Assembly: GCF_900113185.1 (NCBI RefSeq)
Contig: NZ_FOZD01000001.1
Coordinates: forward strand, 2,418,001-2,482,000
Direction: 5' to 3'
DNA from: Agromyces sp. CF514
GTDB lineage: Bacteria > Actinomycetota > Actinomycetes > Actinomycetales > Microbacteriaceae
DNA: 64,000 nucleotides
The notes below the pieces were generated by a model. The model did no database searches, had not been told where the DNA came from, and saw only the letters and a list, made by a program, of their open reading frames with translations. This document shows positions 45,017-52,884 of this stretch, one piece after another (position 1 is the stretch's first letter; every line of letters begins with the position of its first letter). Both the position numbers and the translations under genes were made by a program.

Positions 45017-45385
45017 ATGACCGCATCCGACCAGGCACTCGACGCCCTCGCCCTCGCAGCACGCGCGGCGGACTCCAAGGGCGGTGACGACCTCGTCGCG
45101 CTCGATGTCTCAGGGCCGCTGCCGTTCGCGGACGTGTTCCTCCTCGTGAACGGCAACTCCGAACGCAACGTCGTCGCGATCGCCGATGAGATCGAGGACA
45201 CCCTGCGCGAGGCCGGCATCTCGACGCTGCGCCGCGAGGGCCACAGCACCGGCCGCTGGATCCTGCTCGACTTCGGCGATCTCGTGGTGCACGTCTTCCA
45301 CCCCGAAGACCGCCTGTACTACGGCCTCGAGCGACTCTGGCTCGACTGCCCGGCCGTGCCCGTGGCGCCGCTCCTGGCGGGCTGA
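45017..45385 (+). CDS. rsfS: Ribosome silencing factor RsfS
   Basis: 122 residues of the RsfS/Iojap family, which binds L14 and stops subunit joining under starvation. Diagnostic blocks are ADVFLLVNGNSERNVVAIADE, EGHSTGRWILLDFGDLVVHVFHPEDRLYY and LERLW. Thirty-six bases after the proline-rich gene. nadD and rsfS are close neighbours in most bacteria. Confidence 0.96.
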   Translation: MTASDQALDALALAARAADSKGGDDLVALDVSGPLPFADVFLLVNGNSERNVVAIADEIEDTLREAGISTLRREGHSTGRWILLDFGDLVVHVFHPEDRLYYGLERLWLDCPAVPVAPLLAG

Positions 45386-45441
45386 ACGGGCCCCGCACCG
45401 GCGGAGCATCCCTCAATTTCATTTGTGGCGGGAGGCTGGTG

Positions 45442-45447
45442 TAAGCT
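45442..45447 (+). promoter_or_regulatory. -10 element of tRNA-Ala
   Basis: TAAGCT in GGTGTAAGCT, 50 bases before the tRNA. A weak TTTCAT (45418-45423) stands at -35 distance. Confidence 0.45.
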
Positions 45448-45496
45448 CAAATCATCGCCTGAGACACGGCGAGAACGAGTCGGTGAGAGCCGATCC

Positions 45497-45569
45497 GGGT
45501 CTGTGGCGCAGCTGGTAGCGCACCTGCATGGCATGCAGGGGGTCAGGGGTTCGAGTCCCCTCAGATCCA
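45497..45569 (+). tRNA. tRNA-Ala (anticodon GGC)
   Basis: 73 bases. Acceptor GGGTCTG pairs with CAGATCC (one G-T); D-stem GCGC; anticodon stem CCTGC/GCAGG with loop ATGGCAT, giving GGC; T-arm AGGGG-TTCGAGT-CCCCT; discriminator A. CCA is not fully encoded (ACCG). It reads GCC and GCU codons. A strong terminator follows at 45575. Confidence 0.96.
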
Positions 45570-45574
45570 CCGAG

Positions 45575-45608
45575 AAGCCCCGGTGAACGAGAGTTCACCG
45601 GGGCTTTT
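45575..45608 (+). terminator. Rho-independent terminator of tRNA-Ala
   Basis: AAGCCCCGGTGAAC-GAGA-GTTCACCGGGGCTT, a 14-bp perfect stem with a GAGA loop, followed by TTTT overall. The clearest classical terminator in the window. Confidence 0.9.
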
Positions 45609-45637
45609 CCCGTTCCGGCGAACGATTCGAATTCGAG

Positions 45638-46372
45638 GTGCACCTGTCGCTCGACGGTGCTCCTGCGCCACAATCGTCGGATGATGCGAAGTCCGCGCCG
45701 CTCGACGTCGGCGACTCGAACGGCGTGCAGGTGATGCACGCGAGAACCGAACGCGGCCTCGACCGCCTGGTGAACTTCTCCGACGCGACCGTCGCGATCG
45801 CGATCACCCTCCTGATCCTGCCGCTCGTCGATCTGGCGGGCGATCTCGAGGGAGCCCGGTTCGACGAGTTCGCGGCCGAGAACTTCGGCGCGTTCATCGC
45901 CTTCGTGGTCACGTTCGCCGTCATCGGACGGTTCTGGGTCATCCACCATCGCGTGTTCGAGTCAGTACGCGACTACTCGGCGCGTCTCGTCTGGGTCAAC
46001 ATGCTCTGGCTGGCCAGCATCGTGTTCCTGCCCTTCGCCGCCAATGCGGTGTCGTCGATGGACACCGACAACGGCAGCTTCGACGCGGTCTACATCGCCA
46101 CGATGTTCGTGACCACGACGGCGATGCTGCTCATCGAGATCGAACTGCTGAGGCATCCAGAGCTCATCGACGAAGATGCGGCATTCGACCTGGGCCGCAC
46201 CGTCGCCGTGCTCGCCGTGCTGGTGATCGCGGGCGTGCTGGCGTACCTGGTGCCGGCGGTCGGCATGCTGTGGGTGCTGCTGCTCTTCGCCGCACCGCTC
46301 GTCACGCACGTGCTGCACCGGGTGTCGCCGGCGCTGCGCCCGCGGCCGTCGTCCGGTGACGCCGACGGCTGA
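45638..46372 (+). CDS. TMEM175-family (DUF1211) potassium channel-like membrane protein
   Basis: 244 residues from GTG 45638; the in-frame ATG 45734 (MHARTERGLDRLVNFSD) is just as likely, because the first 32 residues are low complexity and there is no strong ribosome binding site. The TMEM175 signature is RLVNFSDATVAIAIT (family R-x3-FSDAv-AIAIT). About six TM helices. Bacterial members form K+-conducting tetramers. It stands alone after the tRNA terminator. Confidence 0.85.
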   Translation: MHLSLDGAPAPQSSDDAKSAPLDVGDSNGVQVMHARTERGLDRLVNFSDATVAIAITLLILPLVDLAGDLEGARFDEFAAENFGAFIAFVVTFAVIGRFWVIHHRVFESVRDYSARLVWVNMLWLASIVFLPFAANAVSSMDTDNGSFDAVYIATMFVTTTAMLLIEIELLRHPELIDEDAAFDLGRTVAVLAVLVIAGVLAYLVPAVGMLWVLLLFAAPLVTHVLHRVSPALRPRPSSGDADG

Positions 46373-46512
46373 TCCGCGGCCGTCCGAGGAGCCGTCCGAG
46401 CTGCGGTCCGATCGGCCGGGCGGGCGGATGCCGCTGCACGGCGCGGTTCCTTGACCCCCTTCCGGGTGCGGCCCACAATTGGGTGTCGAACAACGCAGGA
46501 AGCAGGGGGAAC

Positions 46513-47028
46513 ATGAGCGACGCGAACACTCGTCCGGTGTACAGCCAGGAGGATCCGCTCGGGGATCCGGCGCCTGAGGCGGTCGAACAGGGTGATTCCG
46601 ACACCGTCACCCCGACCGACCCGCTGCCCGAAGACCCCGAACGTCGCTCCTGGAGCCGCGACCTCCGGTTCATGCTCGTCGTGCTGGCCGCGATCGCGGC
46701 GCTGTTCCTCGCCTTCGCCCTCCTCATCGCGTTCAGCCCCACGGGTGCGGCGATCAGCGCCCTCGCGGTCATCGCCGCGCCGATCGCGACGATGGTCGCG
46801 GCCTATTACGGCATCTCGCTCGCGCTCAGGCAGGTGGCCGATGCGCGCAATGCCGCAGTGACCGCTGAGGCGCGCGCACGTGCCGCCGAGTCCAGCGCCC
46901 ACGACTCCGATGCCTGGGCGGCGCAGATGGAGTCCGGCCTGCGCGTCGCGGTCTCGAAGCTGAAGGGCGCGGGCATCGGCACGAGCGATGTCGAGCGCGC
47001 GGCGGGCACGCCCGACGAGTTCTTCTGA
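46513..47028 (+). CDS. Hypothetical protein with two TM helices and a helical tail
   Basis: 171 residues. AGGGGG 8 bases before ATG. Acidic N-terminus (to about 50), two adjacent TM helices (FMLVVLAAIAALFLAFALLIAF; AAISALAVIAAPIATMVAAYYG), then an Ala-rich charged helix RQVADARNAAVTAEARARAAES likely to be coiled coil. No family recognised. It stands alone. Confidence 0.8.
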   Translation: MSDANTRPVYSQEDPLGDPAPEAVEQGDSDTVTPTDPLPEDPERRSWSRDLRFMLVVLAAIAALFLAFALLIAFSPTGAAISALAVIAAPIATMVAAYYGISLALRQVADARNAAVTAEARARAAESSAHDSDAWAAQMESGLRVAVSKLKGAGIGTSDVERAAGTPDEFF

Positions 47029-47086
47029 GCGACTGATCGAGCGGATGTCGCGCTGATCGCGGCCGGGCGCCGCGATCAGCGCAGCA

Positions 47087-47587
47087 TCACGCACGCCAGA
47101 TGTCCAGCGACTGCGCCGGGGGCCGCCCGTCGAATTCGGCGAGGATCTGGTGGGATCGGGTCGAGACGACCCCGGGCATCACGTGGATGTCGCGGAGGAT
47201 GGCCTGGCTCAGCTGATCGTGATCGGGTGCGCTGACCGTCAGCATGAGATCGATGTCGCCGGAGACGGCCTGCACCTTCTCGACGAAGGGCAGTTCGGCG
47301 AGGCGCGACGCGACGGCTTCCCAGTCCGCGTCGGGTGCCGTGCGCACGACGACCAACGCCGAGATGCGCAGGCCGATCGACGTGCGATCGATCTTGGCGC
47401 CGAACCCTGTGATGACGCCGCGGTCGACGAGGTGCTGCACGCGATTGTGCGCGGCGGTGCGGGAGATGTGGACGCGTTCTGCGAGCGTTCGCACCGAAAG
47501 CCGGCCGTCGCGGCTGAGTTCCGCGACGATGCGACGATCGATGCTGTCGATCGCCTCGCCATGGTGTGCCGCATGCTCGGTCATCAT
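47087..47587 (-). CDS. Lrp/AsnC family transcriptional regulator
   Basis: 166 residues. N-terminal winged HTH (IDRRIVAELSRDGRLSVRTLAERVHISRTAAHNRVQHL in parts) and C-terminal RAM domain (VEKVQAVSGDIDLMLTVSAPD). Lrp proteins sense amino acids as oligomers. The ATG (47587-47585) overlaps the stop of the MpaB-like gene as ATGA, so the two form an operon; the regulator may control it. The effector is unknown. Confidence 0.92.
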   Translation of the reverse strand: MMTEHAAHHGEAIDSIDRRIVAELSRDGRLSVRTLAERVHISRTAAHNRVQHLVDRGVITGFGAKIDRTSIGLRISALVVVRTAPDADWEAVASRLAELPFVEKVQAVSGDIDLMLTVSAPDHDQLSQAILRDIHVMPGVVSTRSHQILAEFDGRPPAQSLDIWRA

Positions 47588-48483
47588 CGTCCTCGGTGCT
47601 CATCCTCAGCGTACCGGCGCCGGGCCCGGTGCAGCGAGATCCGCATCGGGGCGTGGCGCAGCGGTCGGGGGAGCCACGGCCAGATCGCGCCGATGCCTGC
47701 GAGCCAGGCGTGGGCGACGCGTGCGGTGCGGGGCGTCCACCGGAACCCGTAGGCGGCCCGCAGTGACGCGGGCAGCAATTCGGCGGTGACGAGCCGCACG
47801 GGCGGCAGCAGGATCGCGAGGCCGGGCAGGGCGTCGGATGTCGAGAGCAGCGTCCGCGCGACGTGGCGAGCCTCCTCGCCGACCGTCAGCGTCGCGAGGC
47901 GGGCGTTCCACCACGCCTCGAACTCCGCGCGGGTGTCGGGCCATCCTTCGCGGCCGGCCTGCAGCCGGGACCCGAGCGGCGCGTATCCGCGCACGATGGC
48001 ATCGGCTTCCGTGATCGGCAGCCGACCGTACACGCGTTCGTGGATGTCGAGGGCGACGGCTAGCAGCGTCGAGGCGACCCATCGCTGCGCGTCGGCGTCG
48101 AACGCGCTGTATGCGCCATCCGATGACGGACCGTCGGTGCCGACTCGTGCATCGTCCCCATTCGCATCGGCGGCGTCGTCACGCCCACGCGCACGCCCAT
48201 GCTGGCGCTCGCCCCCGCCGCGCACGGGCGCATGTCGCGCGTTGACCCGCCGCACCGCTGCCGCCGCGATCTCGTCGTCGCCGAAGCCGACCGCGTAGAC
48301 GTAATCGAGCGTGCCGATCAGTCGATCGAGTGGACGGGTCGCGAAATCGCTGTGCCTGGCGACGCCGCGCGCGACGCGCGGATCGGCCAATTGCAGCAGG
48401 ATCGCCGCAGCGCCGCCGAGGAGCAGCACGGCCTCGGCCCCGTGAGCGCGGAAGACCGCATGGTCATCGTGGGCGGCGTCCAT
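47584..48483 (-). CDS. MpaB/rubber-oxygenase-like (DUF2236) protein
   Basis: 299 residues of the oxygenase MpaB family (DUF2236), related to heme-containing latex-clearing proteins. The pieces LIGTLDYVYAVGFGD, RVNARHAPVRG and RWVASTLLAVALDIHERVYG align in type to the family. Two oddities: about 35 residues of low complexity (ERQHGRARGRDDAADANGDD…) inserted after RHAPVRGG, and A where members usually have H in the WVH motif. The substrate is unknown. Coupled to the Lrp gene. Confidence 0.8.
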   Translation of the reverse strand: MDAAHDDHAVFRAHGAEAVLLLGGAAAILLQLADPRVARGVARHSDFATRPLDRLIGTLDYVYAVGFGDDEIAAAAVRRVNARHAPVRGGGERQHGRARGRDDAADANGDDARVGTDGPSSDGAYSAFDADAQRWVASTLLAVALDIHERVYGRLPITEADAIVRGYAPLGSRLQAGREGWPDTRAEFEAWWNARLATLTVGEEARHVARTLLSTSDALPGLAILLPPVRLVTAELLPASLRAAYGFRWTPRTARVAHAWLAGIGAIWPWLPRPLRHAPMRISLHRARRRYAEDEHRGR

Positions 48484-48512
48484 GTCCTATCACTACCAGT
48501 TCGGCGGCGAGG

Positions 48513-49646
48513 TCAGTACCAGTTCACGGCTTCGGAGTGCGCCCAGGCAGCACACGGGCTGCCGTAGCGGGACGCGATGTACGACAGGCCCCACTCGATC
48601 TGCGTCGCCGCGTTCGTGCGCCAGTCGGCGCCGGCGACGGCCATCTTGCTGCCCGGGAGGGACTGCGGAATCCCGTACGCGCCGCTCGAGGCGTTGTAGG
48701 CGTCGGCGCGCCAGCTCGACTCCCGCATCCAGAGCAGGTACAGGCACTGGTACTGCCCGGAGTCCCATCCGTATCGACTCACGGCCGCCGCGGCGTACGC
48801 CTGGGCTCCCGCCGTGTCGACCTCGACTCCCGGCGGGGGAGCAGGGGTGAAGCCCGAGGATTCGCCTGCGGCCTCGGCTGCTGCGGCGGCAGCGGCCTCC
48901 CGGGCCGCGCGCTCGCGCGCCTCCTGCTCGCCGATGCGGAACTGCCGCTCGACCTCGACGGATCGGTCGCGCAGGCTCGCGAGCTGGGCGTAGAGCGTCT
49001 CGAGCGCCGAGCGCTGCTCGGCGACGCGCGCCTGCGCGGCCTCGTGCGCCGCCTCTGCGGCCGTGGCCGCCACGACGGCCTCGGCGGCGAGCCGCGTTCG
49101 CTCGGTCTCCGCCCGATCCGCCTGGTCGCGCACCGATGCCGCCGTCGCCTGCGCGGCCTCGGCCCTCGCGGCGACCCCGCCGATCACCGAGGCCAGCTGC
49201 GCCGCGCGGGAGAGCCCCATGAGGAGTCGGCCGGTCTCGTCGCCGTCGAGGAGCAGTTTCAGCCCGACATCCGCCCCTCCGGACCTCGCGAGCACGGCGC
49301 CGGTGCGCCCGAGCGCGGTGGAGGCCGCCTCGGCATCGGCTTCGGCCGCCTCGGCCTGCGTCGCGAGCGCCGACGCCCTGGCCGCGGCATCCGCCCTGGC
49401 CTGCTCTGCGAGGGCGGACGCGGCAGCCGCGGCGACCGCGGCATCGCCCAGGCGACCCGCCTCGGCCTCGAGTTCGTCGACGAAGGCCGTGATGCGCTTC
49501 GTCTCGGCCTCGCTCGCACCGACCTCGGCCTTCGCGGCCTCGACCTCGTCCCAGGTGGGGTAGTCCTCGGCGCTCGCTCCGCCGACCGGCACGAGGACGG
49601 CAGCGACGACGACCGACACGACGGCCAACAGCCTGATCACACGCAC
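48513..49646 (-). CDS. Secreted coiled-coil protein with C-terminal transglycosylase-like domain
   Basis: 377 residues from GTG 49646 (AGGGGG just upstream; GTG 49652 is an alternative). A signal peptide (RVIRLLAVVSVVVAAVLVPVGGASA) is cleaved after GASA. A very Ala/Glu-rich coiled coil of about 220 residues follows, then a linker and a C-terminal domain QCLYLLWMRESSWRADAYN…GAYGIPQSLPGSKM, typical of lytic-transglycosylase-like folds, with Glu in RESSW as the likely catalytic residue. It probably acts on peptidoglycan outside the cell, with the coiled coil as regulator. Confidence 0.85.
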   Translation of the reverse strand: MRVIRLLAVVSVVVAAVLVPVGGASAEDYPTWDEVEAAKAEVGASEAETKRITAFVDELEAEAGRLGDAAVAAAAASALAEQARADAAARASALATQAEAAEADAEAASTALGRTGAVLARSGGADVGLKLLLDGDETGRLLMGLSRAAQLASVIGGVAARAEAAQATAASVRDQADRAETERTRLAAEAVVAATAAEAAHEAAQARVAEQRSALETLYAQLASLRDRSVEVERQFRIGEQEARERAAREAAAAAAAEAAGESSGFTPAPPPGVEVDTAGAQAYAAAAVSRYGWDSGQYQCLYLLWMRESSWRADAYNASSGAYGIPQSLPGSKMAVAGADWRTNAATQIEWGLSYIASRYGSPCAAWAHSEAVNWY

Positions 49647-49712
49647 GAACACCCCCTTCGAGCCCGGCGAGTCTACCCAGCGTCTCCCCAGTCGGCGGCT
49701 GGACACGCAGCG

Positions 49713-49718
49713 TAGACT
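49713..49718 (+). promoter_or_regulatory. -10 element of the NagZ-like gene
   Basis: TAGACT, 7 bases, ATG 49726. Leaderless layout. Confidence 0.5.
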
Positions 49719-49725
49719 CGCCCGG

Positions 49726-50901
49726 ATGCGCACCCGGCTCCTCTTCGGCACCACGGCCGTGCTCGCGATCACGATCCTCTCCGGATGCTCCGGGGCGGCC
49801 CCGGCCGTCGAGCGCACATCCGCGCCCAGCGCGCCAGAGACTCCGTCGCCGACGCCCGCGCCCACCGATCCGGTCGCGGCCTTCGTCGCCTCCCGGATGT
49901 CGCAGCTGAGCCTCGAGCAGAAGGCCGCCGCCGTGCTCATGCTGCACGCCCCGGGCCTCGATCCGGCGCCGCTGCGGGCCTACGTGGAACGAGGGGCCTC
50001 CGGGCTGATCCTCATGGGCGACAACGTGCCCGGCACGCCCGAGGAGCTCGCCGCGCTCACCGAGGGGACGCAGGTCGACGCAGAGCTGCCCGCCCTCGTC
50101 GCGATCGACGAGGAGGGCGGCGACGTGCAGCGCCTGCCGTGGGATGCCGCGCCCGGCGCCGAGGCGCTGCGTGCCGAGCCGGCGTCCGCCACGACCGACG
50201 CGTTCGCGACCAGGGCGGCGACGCTCGCGGCATCCGGCGTCAACCTGAACTTCGGCGTGGTCGCGGATGTCACCGACGACCCGGACTCGTTCATCTGGTC
50301 GCGCGTGCTCGGCACCGACCCGGCCTCGGCCTCGGAACGCGTCGCGGCGGCGGTCGTGGGGGAGCGCGGCACCGTCTTCAGCACGCTCAAGCACTTTCCG
50401 GGGCATGGCGCGGCGCCGGGCGACTCGCATTCGAGCGTGCCGAGCGCTCCGCTCACGCTCGACGAGTGGAGCACGGGCCCGGCGGCGCCGTTCCGGTCGG
50501 GCATCGAGACGGGCGCCGATCTCGTGATGACGGGACACCTCGCGTACCCGGCGGTCGATCCGCTTCCGGCGTCGCTCTCGCCCGAGTGGCATCGGATCCT
50601 CCGCGAGGACCTCGGCTTCGACGGCGTGGTCGTGACCGACGACATGCTCATGCTGGGCGCCAACGGGCTGCCCGAGTACGCCGACCCGAACGAGAACGCG
50701 ATACGCGCCGTCGCCTCCGGCTCCGACCTGCTGCTGTACGTGCTGCCGGCGGACCCGGCCGACTCCGGCATCTCGGTCGACGGGCTCGTCGGCGCGATCG
50801 CGGGGGCTGTCGAATCCGGCCGCATCCCGCAGGAACGGCTCGACGATGCGGTCGAGCGCGTGCTGACCCTGCGTCGCACGCTCGTCGAAGAAAGTTCCTG
50901 A
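49726..50901 (+). CDS. Glycoside hydrolase family 3 lipoprotein, beta-N-acetylhexosaminidase (NagZ-like)
   Basis: 391 residues. Lipobox LSGC with Cys21 after a short signal, so it is anchored outside. NagZ traits: KHFPGHG (222-228), DSH (233-235, the acid/base His-Asp element) and VVTDDMLM with the likely nucleophile D305. It removes terminal beta-GlcNAc, most likely from cell wall fragments. It is divergent from the secreted transglycosylase-like gene, which would produce such fragments. Confidence 0.92.
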   Translation: MRTRLLFGTTAVLAITILSGCSGAAPAVERTSAPSAPETPSPTPAPTDPVAAFVASRMSQLSLEQKAAAVLMLHAPGLDPAPLRAYVERGASGLILMGDNVPGTPEELAALTEGTQVDAELPALVAIDEEGGDVQRLPWDAAPGAEALRAEPASATTDAFATRAATLAASGVNLNFGVVADVTDDPDSFIWSRVLGTDPASASERVAAAVVGERGTVFSTLKHFPGHGAAPGDSHSSVPSAPLTLDEWSTGPAAPFRSGIETGADLVMTGHLAYPAVDPLPASLSPEWHRILREDLGFDGVVVTDDMLMLGANGLPEYADPNENAIRAVASGSDLLLYVLPADPADSGISVDGLVGAIAGAVESGRIPQERLDDAVERVLTLRRTLVEESS

Positions 50902-50940
50902 ACTCCGGAATACCCGCGCATTTCCATGCGTTCGCATTGA

Positions 50941-50958
50941 TGTGGCATGCGCGCCACA
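50941..50958. repeat. Inverted repeat upstream of yceI
   Basis: TGTGGC-ATGCGC-GCCACA, perfect 6-base arms, 31 bases before the YceI start. It overlaps TTGATG (50937-50942), a possible -35, so it could be an operator. Confidence 0.4.
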
Positions 50959-50988
50959 ACGACATCGAACACACGGAGAACGCACACT

Positions 50989-51552
50989 ATGACGAACACC
51001 GCCACCGGCATCGAGATCCCCGGCTACCGCACCGGCACCTGGATCATCGACCCCACCCACAGCGAGGTCGCCTTCAGCATCCGTCACATCATGATCAGCA
51101 AGGTCAAGGGCAAGTTCGAGCGCTTCGAGGCGACCTTCGTGACCGCCGAGAACCCCCTCGACTCGACCGTGACCGCCTCGGCCGAGGTCGCCTCGGTCAA
51201 CACGAACGAGCCGAACCGCGACGGCCACCTCCGCACCGGCGACTTCTTCGAGGCCGAGACCTACCCGACCATCGACTTCGTCTCGACCGGCGTGCGCGTC
51301 GAGGACGGCGACTTCAAGGTGGACGGCGACCTCACCATCCGCGGCATCACCAAGCCCGTCACCTTCGACTTCGAGTTCGGCGGCTTCGGCGGCGACCCCT
51401 ACGGCAACTACAAGGGCGGCGCGACGGCCAAGGCCGTCGTCAACCGCGAGGACTTCGGCCTCACCTACAACGCAGCCCTCGAGACCGGCGGCGTGCTGCT
51501 CGGCGACAAGGTCACCATCACCCTCGAGCTGCAGGCGGCCCTGCAGCAGTAG
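50989..51552 (+). CDS. YceI family protein (lipocalin-like)
   Basis: 187 residues, one YceI domain: GTWIIDPTHSEVAFSIRHIMISKVKGKFERF, then PTIDFVSTGV and DLTIRGITKPVTFDFEF. The beta-barrel binds isoprenoid or amphipathic ligands. No signal peptide is seen, so it is cytoplasmic here, unlike the E. coli protein. Single gene followed by a hairpin terminator. Confidence 0.93.
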   Translation: MTNTATGIEIPGYRTGTWIIDPTHSEVAFSIRHIMISKVKGKFERFEATFVTAENPLDSTVTASAEVASVNTNEPNRDGHLRTGDFFEAETYPTIDFVSTGVRVEDGDFKVDGDLTIRGITKPVTFDFEFGGFGGDPYGNYKGGATAKAVVNREDFGLTYNAALETGGVLLGDKVTITLELQAALQQ

Positions 51553-51575
51553 GCTCCCCGCGAGCGAGCGATCGA

Positions 51576-51609
51576 CGAAGGGCCGGATGCCTCGACATCC
51601 GGCCCTTCG
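51576..51609. terminator. Hairpin terminator after yceI
   Basis: CGAAGGGCCGGATG-CCTCGA-CATCCGGCCCTTCG, a 14-bp perfect stem between convergent yceI and the AlkZ-like gene. GGATG/CATCC are at the top of the stem. Confidence 0.75.
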
Positions 51610-51655
51610 CCGTACATGGCCGACAGGTCGGGAGCGATTCGCGCGGCCGTCGGGT

Positions 51656-52768
51656 TCAGCGATCGGCGACGGACAGGTCGCCGAGGTCGGTCGACCAGAA
51701 TCGGGCCCAGGCCTCGAACGCCGGACGGAACGCGTCGAGATCGACGGCGCCCGTGAACGACGCCACGGCGACGGATGTCGCGCCGCGCCGCTCGGGGGAG
51801 CGCCGCCAGGTGCCGACGACCTCACCGGCGGACACGAGGATCGGCAGGAACAATCCGTTCTTGCCCGGCACGACCCGGAGCGCGTCGTCGGGCGAGCAGA
51901 ACGCCGTGCGATCGCCGTACCCGAGGAAGTACTCGTCGAACGGGGCCAGCACGTGCCGGCTCGATGCCGCGCGCACCACCGGATCCGCGGCATCCGCCGC
52001 GACGAACCGACCGTCGGCGACGGCGACGACGGCATCGCCCGCGGCATCGACGGCCGTTCGCGCCTGGGTGAGCGTGAGCCCGGTCCACCACGCGAAATCG
52101 CGAACCGTCGCCGGCCCGTGGCCGCGCAGGTAGCCGGCGAAGAGCAGTGCCAGGGTCTCTTCGGCCGTCTCGGGCTCGTCGGGCGCGGCGGGCGACCACT
52201 CGTCGAGCAGCACGAACCGCTGCCTCGCGCGCGTCTCGACCGGGCCGCAGCACAGCAGTCCCTCGACCGCGAGCCGCCAGATCAGGTGGTAGCCGCGCTG
52301 GCCCGCGGTCGGAATGCCCGCGGCCTGCCATGCGTCTTGCAGCTGCTCGCGCGACGCCGACCGGCCGCCCTCGAGCTCGCGGATCGCCACGGCGCGCGCC
52401 GCGGCGTGCACCTCGTCATCGATGCCCTCGTCGCGATGGCTCTTCGCCGCGCGCTGCATGAGTCGAGCCGCCGTGAGACGGAGGATCGGGCGCAGCATGC
52501 CGGGTGCGACGAAGTGGAGCGTGCCCCGCATCGGCCACGACCGCACGAACGAGCGATCTTCGATGGCCCCGTCGATGGTCGCCTCGACCGAGCCCGGCAC
52601 CCTCGCCCCCAGCACCCACTTCGCCGCGGCCAGGTCTTGCGCCTGCACGCACACCAGGCGCTGCACGGCGTCGCCCGGCGCGTCGAAGCCGTCGCCGAGG
52701 CCCTGCGCAGCGAGCCGGGCAGCCCGAAGGGCGCGGGTCGAGGTGTCGGCCGCGGCATCCGTCGTCAT
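51656..52768 (-). CDS. Winged-helix DNA-binding protein, AlkZ/HTH_42 (DUF1006) family
   Basis: 370 residues. The HTH_42/DUF1006 fold unites DNA glycosylases that excise bulky alkylated or crosslinked bases. The catalytic QxQ motif is visible as Q42-A-Q44 (VQAQDLAAAKW), as in AlkZ. The RSWPMRGTLHFVAP and APFDEYFLGYGDR blocks support the family. It may protect against genotoxins, or be a housekeeping paralogue; no toxin genes are nearby. CAGACT lies 6 bases before the ATG. Confidence 0.85.
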   Translation of the reverse strand: MTTDAAADTSTRALRAARLAAQGLGDGFDAPGDAVQRLVCVQAQDLAAAKWVLGARVPGSVEATIDGAIEDRSFVRSWPMRGTLHFVAPGMLRPILRLTAARLMQRAAKSHRDEGIDDEVHAAARAVAIRELEGGRSASREQLQDAWQAAGIPTAGQRGYHLIWRLAVEGLLCCGPVETRARQRFVLLDEWSPAAPDEPETAEETLALLFAGYLRGHGPATVRDFAWWTGLTLTQARTAVDAAGDAVVAVADGRFVAADAADPVVRAASSRHVLAPFDEYFLGYGDRTAFCSPDDALRVVPGKNGLFLPILVSAGEVVGTWRRSPERRGATSVAVASFTGAVDLDAFRPAFEAWARFWSTDLGDLSVADR

Positions 52769-52774
52769 GTTGCG

Positions 52775-52780
52775 AGTCTG
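52775..52780 (-). promoter_or_regulatory. -10 element of the AlkZ-like gene
   Basis: CAGACT on the minus strand, then 6 bases and ATG 52768. Leaderless layout. Confidence 0.35.
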
Positions 52781-52823
52781 CCGTGCACCGCCGACATCGG
52801 CCTCGAAGGGCCTCGACGAACGA

Positions 52824-52829
52824 TAGACT
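52824..52829 (+). promoter_or_regulatory. -10 element of the ABC-F gene
   Basis: TAGACT. The start near 52836 gives a leader of about 49 bases with a small hairpin GTGCC-ACGTC-GGCAC (52838-52852) and a GGAGG site. Confidence 0.45.
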
Positions 52830-52884
52830 GGGCGGCTGTGCCACGTCGGCACGATCCCACCACCACTTCCGCCGGAGGCTCCCT

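Noticed and set aside
45497..45608. tRNA-Ala 3' end as an integration site.
   Set aside because: No integrase, no repeated tRNA 3' fragment and no change in composition nearby.
46381..46500. Possible small gene between the TMEM175 and the 171-residue gene.
   Set aside because: Only short frames without ribosome binding sites or recognisable composition.
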